Part shown: positions 1-10,192 of the stretch, one piece after another
How the letters are laid out: the number at the start of each line of letters is the position of its first letter
Position numbering within the stretch: position 1 is the stretch's first letter
Assembly (NCBI GenBank): GCA_004802705.1
Contig: SGPL01000744.1
Coordinates: 1 to 13,312 of the forward strand
DNA length: 13,312 nucleotides
Direction: 5' to 3'
Source of the DNA: Bondarzewia mesenterica
Lineage: Eukaryota > Basidiomycota > Agaricomycetes > Russulales > Bondarzewiaceae
Position numbers and translations under genes: made by a program
Notes under the pieces: generated by a model
Databases searched by the model: none
Seen by the model: only the letters and a program-made list of their open reading frames with translations
Told to the model about the DNA's origin: nothing

Positions 1-2981
1 GCGTTTACGGGAGCGTGGGCGTGGCCACGGACCCCGAGCCTGAGCCNGAGGTGCCCGCGCTTGTCGTGCCTGCCGTCATGGTGCAGGCGGAGGTGCAGAC
101 GTCGGTGGAGGCGGACACGCAGACACCGGTGCCTGTTGTGGAGATGGTCGATGAGGATGTGCAGGCGGTGCTCGAGCGAGAACGCGTCGTGGAGAAGGTC
201 GATGCGGATGTGCAGTCGATACCGGAACGCGTCGTGGAGAGGGTCGATGTGGATGTGCAGTCGATACCGGAACGCGTCGTGGAGAGGGTCGATGTGGATG
301 TGCAGTCGATACCGGAGCCCGTCGTGGAGAAGGTCGATGCGGACATGCAAACCTCCCAGTGGACAGACCCTCCCGTCCTCCCCACCGGCTTGTCCTCCAA
401 CCTCTCGCGCCGCGGCACAGTCACGCAGGCCGACTGGTCGCGCGCCGACGAAAACGGCGACACTACCCTGCGCGGTCGTCCTCTCCTGTTGACCGAGAGC
501 AGACTCGAGGAGCACGACTTTGAAGACGATAACGCGACGGAGACGGGGTTGGAGACGGACACGGATGCTGAGTTTTACGATGCTCGGCAGAGCATCGCGT
601 TGACGACCCCGACCTATTCGATGGAGGAGTACCATTCCGTCCAGTCACACACCGACGATGAGATGTCGGGGAGCGAGGATGAGGGAGATGACGATGAGAG
701 CATCAAGGCTTCGAGGATCGCAAGTCGTCAGGGCTTCGACAGTCGTGGTTCATCACCGTCTGAATTTGAACGGGCAGAGCCGGTGTTTGTTCCTCCTCCT
801 GTCACGTACGACTCGAAGGCAGTGTCCACGGACTTTGTCGAAGAGCCTGTGGTTGAGGAGCCTGTGATCGTCGAGCCTGTGGTTGTTGAGCCGCCAAAGC
901 CCGAGCTCAAGGAGATGTCCGTTCAGACGGATTCTTGGACTCCTACACCGCCAACGTCGCCTCTTCCATCAGTCCAGCCGCTGGCATCGTACAGCTCGTT
1001 CAAAGGCCCTCATTTGCAACAGTTCCAGTTCATCTCGTCTCCCTCTGCAGGGCCATCCTCACCGTTGCCCATCCTCTCTGTTCCTCATTCCCCGGCACCG
1101 GGCACCCAAGTCCTCCCACGTCCTCGTACATCGCAATCAGACAGTCGCAAGTCCATCGAGTCGACGCTGTCTGCTGCACTGGAGGATAACACTCCTCGCT
1201 CGCGCCTGCCCTCAGCAGTACCCTCCTTCGACAAGACGCGGCCTCCCATGATGATGCTTCCACCGCCCCCACGGGCCCCGCCTCCGCCTAACAGCATGCC
1301 CCCACCCCAGTTTATACCCGAGAAGAGAATACCCACGTCCTCGACGTCCTCATACGAGATACCACCCCCCGGACGGCCATCGTCCCCACCTCCTCCCGAA
1401 CTCATCCAGCGTGCTACCACGCCGACCTTTGGGCACGTCCTCCGGCCCCCCTTCTCGCCTCGCCAACACGGCTCCAGCATGCCCCCACCGCAACAAGGTT
1501 TGCGCCAACCGCCGTCGACCAACAGCTTCCGTTCGGCAGCCAACGCGGCGTCGTACCCTCACGCCATTCCGGCCAGTATGGCGTCGTTTGCCGGGCGGGA
1601 CAGGGCCCGCGAGTTGTCGAGCACGTCGTTGCAGTCTGACCAGAGCCTGGGCTCAGGGCGCTCNTCNCTCTCGTCGGACCAGCACTTCCTCAACCGGTCG
1701 CAGGGCTTGCCGAGTGCTTCTCTGCCGCCTGGACGCACGGCGGACACGTCCGCACGCGGCGCGGGCTCGACAGACCCGGCGGTGATCCACGCGATCACGC
1801 AAACGATGATCGGCGAGTTCCTGTACAAGTACACCCGGCGCACGATCGGCAAAGGGTACGGCGACAAGAGGCACAAGCGCTTTTTCTGGGTGCATCCCTA
1901 CACGAAGACGCTTTACTGGAGCTCGTCGGACCCCGGCTCGTCGAACGTCATCGAGTCGAGTGCGAAGAGCGGTATGTGTTTGGATGTTTTATGCTCGATT
2001 CGGAATATTCAACGTGCGCCTTCGTTTTGTGCAGCGTACATCGAGTCGGTCCGGTCCGTGCTGGATCCCAATCCGATGCCACCCGGCCTGTACCAATACA
2101 GCGTCGTCGTGTCCACGCCCCAGAGGGAGATGAAGATTACCGCTCCGACGAAAGAGAGGCACGACATCTGGCTCAATGTAGGAATCTGACGTCTCGAATC
2201 TGTGTTTGCAGTCCTTGACCTTTCTTTCTCCCAGGCTTTGAAGTATCTTCTCACCAGACCTGGTAACATGCCGGTCTCGTCTCCCGCTCAGGGCGCCAAC
2301 AAGACCATCACGCCTGCCGCTCCCCTCAGCCCGATGTCCATGCAATCAGAACTGCCGGACGAGGAACACCCACCCGCGCAGGGGGGGCTCCTTTCTAGTC
2401 CCCAGAGCTTCCGCAGCGCCCGCAGCAACCAGACGAGCGGCGAATCGTGGAACGTGACACCGCGTGGGCAGAGAAATCTGTCGCAGCTGTCCGTCGGCGG
2501 CTCTGTCGGCAAGCGTTCTGGCATCCCCGCGGCCGAGTACCTGCGCTGGGGCCCGGACGGACCCTATAGCCCTACTAAATCCTTCGAGCACGTACCGGGC
2601 GGGCCAGACGAGGAGGATCTCGATTTCGAGTTGCACGACGACTCCATGTCGGACGAGGGCTTCCAGGGCCTGGAGAACGTGCGGGCGTGCTGCGATGGAA
2701 GGCACACGGTCGGTGGCCAGCCGGACCATCACCACCATCACCATCACCAACACACTGGTCACCTCCCTCTCCGCCAGCGAGAACCCTCTCGCACGCGAGA
2801 TCAGAACCATCTTGACACTCCTCTCGCAGACCCCCCACGGCCTGCTTCTCCCGCCTGGTCCTTCCGTTCGCGCGCGGGCAGTGCGACGTCTCACGATGGC
2901 GGACTGTTTTCGGGCAAGTTGCGGTTCGGTTCTCGGCGGTCGACCAAAACCGTGCAGCCCGTGGGATCGCACGATTCGTAG
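1..2981 (+). CDS. Num1/Mcp5/ApsA-like cortical anchor protein with PH domain (5' partial)
   Basis: Family role: plasma-membrane anchors of the Num1/Mcp5/ApsA type bind phosphoinositides through a C-terminal PH domain and tether dynein and mitochondria at the cell cortex. Three exons, 1-1971, 2035-2177 and 2235-2981 (frame set by codon 3-5), give 952 visible residues ending at TAG 2979-2981. Introns 1972-2034 (63 nt) and 2178-2234 (57 nt) both interrupt the PH domain. Removing them joins AKS-AYIESVRSVLDP and DIWLN-ALKYLL, as in the family. The PH domain (about residues 593-714) carries the Mcp5-type signatures RHKRFFWVHPYTKTLYW, PPGLYQYSVVV and EMKITAPTKERHDIWLN. Upstream are acidic/Val repeats, several VQT/STD-type motifs (for example EMSVQTDSW), a Ser/Pro-rich linker and a PPPP-rich stretch (about residues 415-450). 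The tail is disordered with a seven-His run. The N-terminal coiled coil expected of the family lies outside the window. Family assignment is firm; cellular function is by homology. Confidence 0.9.
180..359 (+). repeat. 45-bp (15-codon) tandem repeat in the Num1-like gene
   Basis: Four in-frame units of 45 bp begin at 180, 225, 270 and 315. Units 2 and 3 encode the identical peptide ERVVERVDVDVQSIP. Unit 1 is a near match and unit 4 has diverged (EPVVEKVDADMQTSQ). More degenerate VxVQ-type units precede them at about 80-179. The near-identity of units 2 and 3 suggests recent unequal exchange, so copy number may vary between strains. Confidence 0.9.
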
Positions 2982-3360
2982 TCGCTTTTTGGTAGAATCC
3001 GTTTTTTCTTGTTTCTGCTCTTTTCTTTCTTTTTCTTTTTTATCTTTCTTTCTCACCTTCTCAACAATGCTTGGTGTTTTCTGTTATGTTTGGACTCTCC
3101 TTTTGATCTCTGCGCCCTAGTTTTTGGCTATACACACTCCTTAATCGTTGTTGTTCATTGACCGTCTCTTATTCATTCAGCCTTCCGTGTATGTGGTTTC
3201 TTTCCGTGCGAGTACGCTGAAGAACATAGTCGTTCCTTCTTTATGCAAATATAGAACACACGTTTCCTCAGAAGTAAATTCAGTTGGAACTTGGAAGGCA
3301 GATGGATAACAGGAACATTCAACAAAAGTGACTTTCGACGTTCTTGATGCACAGTTCGCA
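2982..3360. other. Intergenic region between convergent genes (3' UTRs)
   Basis: No gene is seen. A T/C-rich tract lies at about 2995-3060 directly after the stop of the Num1-like gene. The stop codon of the minus-strand Sec24-type gene follows at 3361. The segment most likely holds both 3' UTRs and polyadenylation signals. Small open frames here show no recognisable protein. Confidence 0.6.
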
Positions 3361-6300
3361 TTACCAGATCGCCTTGACACTGGCAGAACTGGACAAGGAA
3401 CCACCGTTCTGCATCTGTGAAGAGTGGAAGTCAGCGGCCGTTGCTCACGAACAGGCGATGGAGAAGTGCGTACGGCGGCGGCAATCTGCTTGTGCACCAG
3501 CGATAGATCTGCAAGGACGTTAGTGGACATGCGTTGCGACAAAGAGAGACTTACAGTCTAGATAGGACAAGGATGCGTTGTTGTGATCCTCCACGAGCAT
3601 GTCGCTAAACTCAAGTTCCGCAGCGTCGACGTTTTGGCGAGCGACGAACATTTTCAATGCGCGTCCGCCTCGTTCTGCGCGTCGACGAGCTACTATGTTC
3701 CGTATTTGTGCAGATAAGCGCGATTCGATAACTGGGAGCTCGGACTGGAGGAGATAAGACGTAAGAAGTGTGCTGCAGATGAAGGATAGACTTTAGGGGG
3801 GAGGACATCCAGAACAGTGCGGGAACGTTCACGGTCGCGAAGCGAACAAGGCTTTTAAGGTTTGGGAAGGAGATGTACGCACCGTGTGTGGATCGATGTT
3901 CACGAAATCGTCAACGCCAAACAGATCGAGGAGCAACTGCGGCGAGGCACCCGCTCCTATCCAGAAAACCATCATTTCCTCGTTATCTGTGAGATTGCCG
4001 ATATCAAATACAGTCCTGCACATGACGATGGAGATTGACCGGTTCCAGAACAAGGATGTTCGCTCACCGATGAGATAGATGCCGTGAGTTTCCATGAATA
4101 GATGGCTGGCTCGCATGAGTGACGGCATTTCGACCCACCCTTCGGCATTCGGCAAGGCAATCTGGTCATCAAGGTCGTGGATCGCTAGCAGACGTGGGTA
4201 AAGATAGAACATGGTGGCGCGCACGCTCAGCGCAGATAGCCGGTGTGCGTGGAAGTTGCGGACGTCGGATGAAACGTTGCGGGCTGAAAGGTGGGAGATT
4301 AACGGTGGATGTGAATGCATGAGGGAACAGTGAGGACGGACCTTTCAACGGTTTGCTCTTGTGTATCGCGAGAGAATACATGGGAAGAGCGCGGAAGGCT
4401 TCAGGAATGATGAGCTGACGGTCCGTTCAAGTTCAGGTCCGATGCACTACATAACATCCAATGAGACCAAGCACCTGAGAAGCACCGGTCGAAGCTGCAC
4501 AGTTTCTCCGATACGAGTACAGGATGGCTGAGCACATTTCTGTAAGCTCGTCCCGAATCAACGACATCTTGCGCGAAGGCATCTGCGATATTGCTACATT
4601 GCAAGGTCAGCACGATGAACGGTCCGCGAGCAGATGCACTGCAACTTACAGTGTCGCAGCATGTGCACGACGAGCGTATCCATGTCTGCGAAGCGGAATA
4701 CAGTACCCGCCAGGGCAACAACCTGAAGCGCAAGATTACATACTCGTACCCTGCGCTGACCCGCCACGGTAGTATATAGTAATGCACACTGCAAGAACGC
4801 ATATTGTCGCTCATCAAGTGTATGAGAATGCTCGATAAGCACCGAAACCGCCTTGTCCGCATCCAAGGTACCAAACTCTAGATCAGTTGTCGTGCGCTGG
4901 CTGAAATTGCCATAGTAATTTGCAACTCGTAGGCCTACGAAAGATGAGACGTATCAGTATACGTCAGAGAAGACATGAAAGAGGGAGAACGAGACCGTTG
5001 GAGCAGCGTACTCGCATTGCGCAGTTATAACCAGTTGTGCGAGACATGAGCCGTCGGAATTGGGAATCAAGGATAGGCCCATCAGCAATTGGGTCGAATA
5101 GGGGGTGAAAGAACAGCTCTCCACCAGTGATGGATGCAACAACGCCTGGGAGAAAGTCAATCCAGCATGGTATCTATGTAACGACCCAACCTACCAATAG
5201 AACCGACGTCGATGAACTCTCTCATCCCGAGGAACATGCTAACGCCAACGCCTTCCTCGGCAAGCTCTTCTGCGACATTTTGCCAAGAAGTATCCCTTGT
5301 CGTGTACAAAGACCGTTCTTTGTCTGTGTCATAAAATTTAGACTCATCTAAACGGGGCTCCAGCGCGCCAGAACCGATGGTTGGAAGGCGAGCTTGGAAC
5401 ACGACTACTTGACCTCCTCGACCAGCCTTGCCTCTACTCAGGTCAAATACTACCAAATAGAAAGATGGACAACTCACTAAGGACGCAAGAGCTGCGCGGA
5501 GAGCAGAGCCCAGACAGGATTGAGGGACCATCGTGCCATCAAATCGCCCAGGAAGCTGTTTTAGCAAACCTTCAATCGCTGTCCTAATAGTCAAACTGAA
5601 TAGACACGCCAAAGAAAAGAAAGAGATGATCATACTGAAATTCATGCGGGTTTACTAAGAGACCATCTCTTGACGGTAGGAAAACTTCGTCAATATCAGA
5701 TACGACTAGTAAACGCGCTTGATCCAGCTCAGGCTGAGGGGAAATGAGTCATAGGTCAACTAAGTCTAGATTCCACATACCGAAAAATCGTAGAAATGCA
5801 AGGCATGATCGTACGTGATGATACCCAACCTCGATTCCGGAGGAAAGCATGGTTGTAGTTCTCCCTCATCAGCAGCTAATCCTCCATACAGTATCGATCT
5901 CAGCGACGCGCAAGCTGCTCTTAGGAAGCCGGAATGAACAGCCTGTTGTGACACGTCCAAGACAAATAGGTAAGTCATTGGTTGCGGCTTCCGATTCGGC
6001 GTGCTTGGTGGAGGCTCTACGGAAAAGTAAGAAGGTGATAGTCTGGTGGGGGGGTGAGGTGCCCAGTATTCCTCAGAGACGGCGAAGTCGACGGTACCCT
6101 TGTTTAGCTCAGGTCGCTGTTCGTGATCTAGTCGTAGAAGGTTCGCATCAAGGTTACAGAAATAGTCGGGGGTTACTGCATGAAAGAGAATGTTGGATCA
6201 GAAAATGTTTGAAACTTTTTCGCGTAGATTATAAGAGCTGGAACGATGCGACTGGCTATCAGGACAGCGGATAAACTGCCGTGGAGAGAGGATAAAGGTG

Positions 6301-7309
6301 ACCAAGCACAACAATGAACATGCTAAATGAAAGACTTTCGCAGTCCACGTCCACGGGCTTGCATGCAAAAGGTAATAGGTATTGGTCGAGTTGCAGGAAG
6401 AGCTAGGAAATATTTCGCATGGACTGTTACATGCACAGGCGACGCAAAAGGCCGGAAAACGCGCCAATATGCACAATATACGGTCGACCAAGATGATTCC
6501 TAAAAGCAAGACTAGCTTGGTGATATCCATCACTTCTGACTTCAATTCTCCCCTAGTGCACTCATCGTCGAGAGTGCAGCGTAGTGTGATCCAAGTGTCA
6601 CGATGAGGCTTCAAATATCCTCCAAAATGGTAGCCTACCCAGGCCACGTTTCTCGCACACACGACATGAATCAATGTCCATTTATGTTGACACTCACCTT
6701 CTGTTTCATGCCCACACAAATTGCACTTCCACTTGTTCCCCCCAACAGTCCATGTACACCATGCATTAATATACCCTCGGCATAATGAGCATCGCTGAGG
6801 ACCCGACTCTCCGCATTCGATTAGAGGTATATTTTCCTCTCGAGGATCAATGTCAGAAAATGGCTGAATGACAGCTACAATGGGGATGTCGAGTTCTTTG
6901 GCTAGGCGCGATGTGCTTGGGATATTCCAGGTCGACATACGGATGAATTTCGGCGACGAATTGCCTGGATGTCAAACAAGATTATATTTGAATCAAGAGG
7001 AGATAAGGTAGCACTTACCTTGGTCGATAGCTACATAGTCTGTGGTCGACAGAGGGACGTGATTGCCAGGGAGGGTCATATACGCCTGCTTCTCCCATTT
7101 GTCGCGATCTGCTTCTATGGCATCGACTGGTGAGGGAACTTGGCTGGGATCAATATGAGTTCTGAGCCCTTTAAGCCATGAGAAAATTAGCACGCGTTTT
7201 TTCTGCGATGAAGATCTGAAGCAATCTAATGGGTCAAGCAAGACACACCTTGCAAGGTCATCCCCGCGCTATGGGGCGGCTGTGGGATGTGGGCTTCATG
7301 CGCATACAT
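3361..7309 (-). CDS. SFB3: COPII coat cargo-adaptor, Sec24C/D (Lst1/Sfb3)-type
   Basis: Sec24-family proteins pair with Sec23 on ER exit sites and select cargo for COPII vesicles. Exons (minus): 7309-7249, 7168-7019, 6964-6698, 6175-5781, 5733-5636, 5583-5478, 5426-5195, 5145-4996, 4934-4650, 4593-4475, 4414-4342, 4283-4068, 3986-3883, 3744-3555, 3508-3474, 3414-3361. They sum to 2535 nt (844 residues) with every phase matching. In order: a leader ([16 protein letters not shown]), the zinc finger [18 protein letters not shown], trunk blocks ([43 protein letters not shown]), beta-sandwich ([20 protein letters not shown]), helical region, gelsolin-like block ([24 protein letters not shown]) and C-terminus [27 protein letters not shown] and [11 protein letters not shown] favour the Sec24C/D branch over canonical Sec24. 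The start is uncertain: Met 7309 is the first ATG of this frame, which is open upstream to about 7405, and a 5' exon may be missing. Confidence 0.87.
6176..6697 (-). other. Exceptionally long (522-nt) intron of the Sec24-type gene
   Basis: Donor GTGAGT at 6697 follows CGHETE. Acceptor CATGCAG ends at 6176, before TPDYFCNLD. Splicing restores a Val codon and the conserved zinc-finger-to-trunk junction. The other 14 introns of this gene are 46-138 nt, so this one is roughly ten times the median. The frame entering from the zinc-finger exon stays open through almost the whole intron and ends at about 6198. The read-through tail is hydrophobic and Cys-rich and resembles no Sec24 sequence. No transposon termini were recognised inside it. 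Confidence 0.7.
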
Positions 7310-8074
7310 CTTCCAAGGACGCAGATCAGCCCCTCCCTTGTTGCTGACAGTGAATAGCGATGAATGCCTCTGATCCCCTGAGAGTATGTGAATAGCACTG
7401 GCAACCTGAGACTCTCGAAGCAGGCTCTCTCGGAATTAGAACGTGACCTGGCAAGAACGACGCACATACATTGTGACGCGTCCCAAGAATGTGACGGGCC
7501 TCTCAGAATCGGCTTGAATCGGCGCCGACTGAAAGTCTACACAGGTCTAGTACTACGTAACTGCTAGTACACGGTCTCACACCGAATTACCTGAAGCAGA
7601 GGCTATCAGTAGCCTATCATGATCAATTATCTTTCCAGTGTCCTCTCAGAATTCTGCAACACTTGTTCGTACGTATACTGGCACGCGCTCTTGCAATTAA
7701 CATTCAAGTGACATTGCCTGAACAGATCCTCTGGACTCTTTGAAGGTCACGATGCGTCAATTCCATCTGAACGCACCTCATCTCTCATCCAACGGTTTCA
7801 ATGTTTCAAGAACATTGGATGTGCCTCATGATCTATGGAGAGTGCAAAAGAGTACGTGCGTTACTTCCGTCTTAATGACATGTTGATCAGCCGACGATCT
7901 CATGATTCATCCTCCTCAATGCTCATTGATATCGATTAGCGACTCGTGACCGCATGTCAGTGGGTATGGTGTATATCCGGTCTTGAGAAAAGTTCGCTAA
8001 AAGCATGCACTTTGCTGCATTCAAAAAACCCGCTCGGTATCAACTGCTCTGAGCCGCTCTGAACTGTTGCCATT
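7310..8074. promoter_or_regulatory. Intergenic region between divergent genes (Sec24-type and hydrolase)
   Basis: This stretch separates the first confident Sec24-type exon (minus) from the hydrolase start codon (plus), and promoters of both are expected here. Near the Sec24 side a possible extra exon/intron boundary exists: GTATGT donor at 7469 with CTCAG acceptor at 7406, 64 nt, in phase with the downstream exon, but its upstream exon soon meets a stop. A weak TATA-like GTATATCC lies at about 7971-7978, around 100 bp before the hydrolase ATG. No proline/glutamine-rich coding sequence that could supply a Sec24 N-terminus was seen on the minus strand. Confidence 0.5.
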
Positions 8075-9315
8075 ATGCCCCTCGCACCCGTAGATAAGCA
8101 TGGTACTCAGCTCTACTATGAGGATACGGGTGCGATAGACGGTATCGCCTATACGACACTTGTCATAGTTCATGGTACGGGCATCCATGGAGGTGAGTTT
8201 AAATACTCATGGGTATCCATTTCGATGAACGTCATCGGTGCATCTAGCTTTCTTCCACCACGTGCTCCCTTTCGCCGCGGAGAACCAGCTGCGCATCGTC
8301 CTGGTGAATAGAAGGGACTATCCGGGCTCGACTCCTCTCTCAGACGAGGAGCTGGCCGCCGTTGGAAAAGGGTCTAGCGTGGAAGCACAATCTGCGTTCC
8401 TCAGCGCTCGCGGACTGGAAATTGCAGAATTCTTGGGTTGGTTCGTCAAGACACAGAGCATTCCACCAATATCCCGCATAGGTGAAACGACGAAGGGGGG
8501 TATTGCAATCGTAGGATGGTCCTCTGCGAACGCGACTTTAATGGCGCTGTTGGCGAACCTGGATCAAGCTCCGCAGGAGACTATCAAATTGCTCGAGCCA
8601 TATTTCAGGATATACTTCTTTTACGGTTTGCCGTCTCGTACCTCCCAAGATCNAGTTCATTCTTCGCTCAATGCTCATAATCTACCAGATNGACCCCGTT
8701 GGGCGATCGNCTATCCGNACCTCGACAGNTTTCGTCGACCTCNCTTCAATGTTNACCTGACCGAGGATCAGCGATTGGAAGCCTTCAAATCNTNGGTATC
8801 CNCCTACTACCAACATCCCAACCCTTCCTCCCGCTCGATCACAGGCCTCACTGATGATATCCTCGAGAACCCACCCCCAGAGAAAGTTGCCACGTTTGAC
8901 CNCATGACACCGGAGGAGATAGAGTCCGTATTGTGNCNCACTGCANTCTTCCATTCAGAGCCCTTTGNTCGCACCTTCGATCCCGGCGTGTACNCAGCNC
9001 ACATGCGGAAGGCTCTGTTCGACAAGGACAAGGGATCTGNCGGAATATTGCCGGGAGTGAGGGTNAANGTGCTCCAATGCGAACAGAGTNTGTGGGAGAT
9101 GTTGANTGNGATGTGGGANNTGCAANCGTTNTACGCTGAGAACCTCGCGAAGGGTACATCAGGGAGGGTTGTTGAGTTCCATATGATGGAGGGCGCGAAC
9201 CACTGTGTAAGTTTTTCTCGACGCTTGACCAACGCAGCTGTCTGAATATGTTCGATTCCAGGCCCATTGGGATGAGCCAAAGAGACTGACTCGCCTGTTT
9301 TCAGAACTCCTGTAA
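8075..9315 (+). CDS. Alpha/beta-hydrolase fold protein
   Basis: Three exons: 8075-8192, 8248-9206, 9262-9315, with two 55-nt introns (8193-8247 and 9207-9261) and TAA at 9313-9315, giving 376 residues. The first junction rebuilds HGTGIHG-AFFHHVLPFA, the oxyanion-hole HG motif (H33-G34) and following helix. The second joins EGANHC-AHWDEPKRL. NRRDYPGSTPLSD is the strand-4/loop block, VGWSSAN carries the probable nucleophile Ser131, and H358 in GANH is the probable catalytic His. The acid lies in the N-rich stretch and cannot be assigned with certainty. From memory, similar proteins are common and often multi-copy in Agaricomycetes. Substrate is unknown, so esterase, lipase and epoxide-hydrolase labels are all unsupported. 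About 25-30 N bases between 8653 and 9131 leave many residues undefined without breaking the frame. The start ATG at 8075 gives a compact N-terminus typical of the fold. Confidence 0.83.
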
Positions 9316-9699
9316 ATATCTAAGCAACATGATTGAAGATCTTGCCGATGCCGCACGGTTTCGTCTCCCCTGGCTTGTTTGGACCGTCGCTCTTGGGATG
9401 CGAAGATTTCTGTTTTCTTACTTGCGAGAGTGCCTGCCGTCCAATCAATTGCACGAGTTTGGAAGGAAATATTTCGGAGCGAAGCGTTCCTTGTCTTGAT
9501 TTACCAAATCCCCTGTGAATGTGCTTTGCTTTCTTCGGATAAGTCTACAAATAGCCTGTAAGTAGTACACTTTCTTCACGACTGACCTCGCTGTAACCAT
9601 CATTATGCCTGCACAAAATCAACAAAGAACAACGCAGTCGCGTCAAGCGCGAACCCAAGCGCGCCATGATTGTGTAATGGGTTGTCCAATCGAATATTC
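9316..9699. other. Intergenic region between convergent genes
   Basis: No gene or RNA is recognised. The segment probably contains the 3' UTR of the hydrolase and of the small minus-strand gene. The short open frames here have no recognisable domain. Confidence 0.5.
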
Positions 9700-10091
9700 C
9701 TAATCTATCCTCGCATCACTTTTTTCCTCAGTCTGCTGTCATTGGATACACATGAACAATTCCTGCACTGCAAGAGACTGGACTTACCTTGGGAGACATG
9801 GTGTCATGCTTTGCGTAGAAAATCTCGTCGAGCGTGTTCGCAGTAGTCTCGTACGCGACGACACAGGTCCCGTCGCAACCAGGCGCACTGAATTCGAAAC
9901 TCACATACTCCTCGGCATCTGTTAAGTAGTCTCCTTTGTAGACCTCACGCAAGAGACAATCGTTCCGGCATCTGTGACTTTGACGGGCAATTGACGGGCA
10001 AGGTTCCGCTGGGCTTAATCACAAGTTAGCCTCTTCCGCCACCAACAGAACATTACCAACGACCTTCGAGACAGTCTTCACGCTGAGACAT
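9700..10091 (-). CDS. Tentative 93-residue Cys-containing protein, function unknown
   Basis: I do not recognise this protein. A three-exon model fits: 10091-10064 (MSQREDCLE), 10008-9788, and 9732-9700 ending at TAG 9702-9700. Both introns are 55 nt (10063-10009 with donor GTCGTT; 9787-9733 with strong donor GTAAGT), the same size as those of the neighbouring hydrolase, and all phases agree. The central exon is the most protein-like part: EVYKGDYLTDAEEYVSFEF, then APGCDGTCVVAYETT and ANTLDEIFYAKHDTMSPK. Six Cys are grouped as three in the first third, one more just after, and a CDGTC pair, which could bind metal or form disulfides. No signal peptide or membrane segment is seen. It is convergent with the hydrolase. 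An imperfect 24-nt hairpin (10107-10130) lies just upstream of its ATG. The first intron donor is non-consensus, so exon 1 is the weakest part. Confidence 0.42.
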
Positions 10092-10192
10092 GATGATTTT
10101 TTTAGTATCAAAATGTTAAAATGTTTTGATGATGAGAACAAGTTGAGAGTTGAGTAAGAGGCCGCCTGCCGTCTGCCCTAGTCTGCCGCGGC

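Noticed and set aside
1085..1543. Long minus-strand open frame rich in Gly/Arg opposite the Num1-like gene
   Set aside because: It is the antisense shadow of the GC-rich, proline-coding exon and has no domain or start context.
2730..2755. Seven-His run resembling a vector His tag
   Set aside because: It is inside a continuous fungal reading frame with mixed CAC/CAT codons and host flanks, so it is a natural low-complexity tract.
3745..3882. Hidden exon within the 138-nt Sec24 intron
   Set aside because: The flanking exons join directly as [16 protein letters not shown], matching the family without any extra residues.
3829..4320. 163-residue minus frame as a separate gene
   Set aside because: It is two Sec24 exons (4283-4068 and 3986-3883) read through an intron; the same applies to the frames at 4594-4866, 5157-5645, 5766-5978 and 6993-7241.
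6001..6060. Extra intron between the EYWAPHPP and [10 protein letters not shown] blocks
   Set aside because: The sequence is open in the same frame across the whole stretch and no donor is needed; the proline-rich linker is normal in this branch.
6382..6785. Plus-strand open frames within the long intron
   Set aside because: They are short, unlike any known protein, and partly antisense to the conserved zinc-finger exon.
8075..8311. Short 78-residue gene distinct from the hydrolase
   Set aside because: It is hydrolase exon 1 read into its first intron; splicing at 8193/8247 restores the conserved HGTGIHGAFFHH block.
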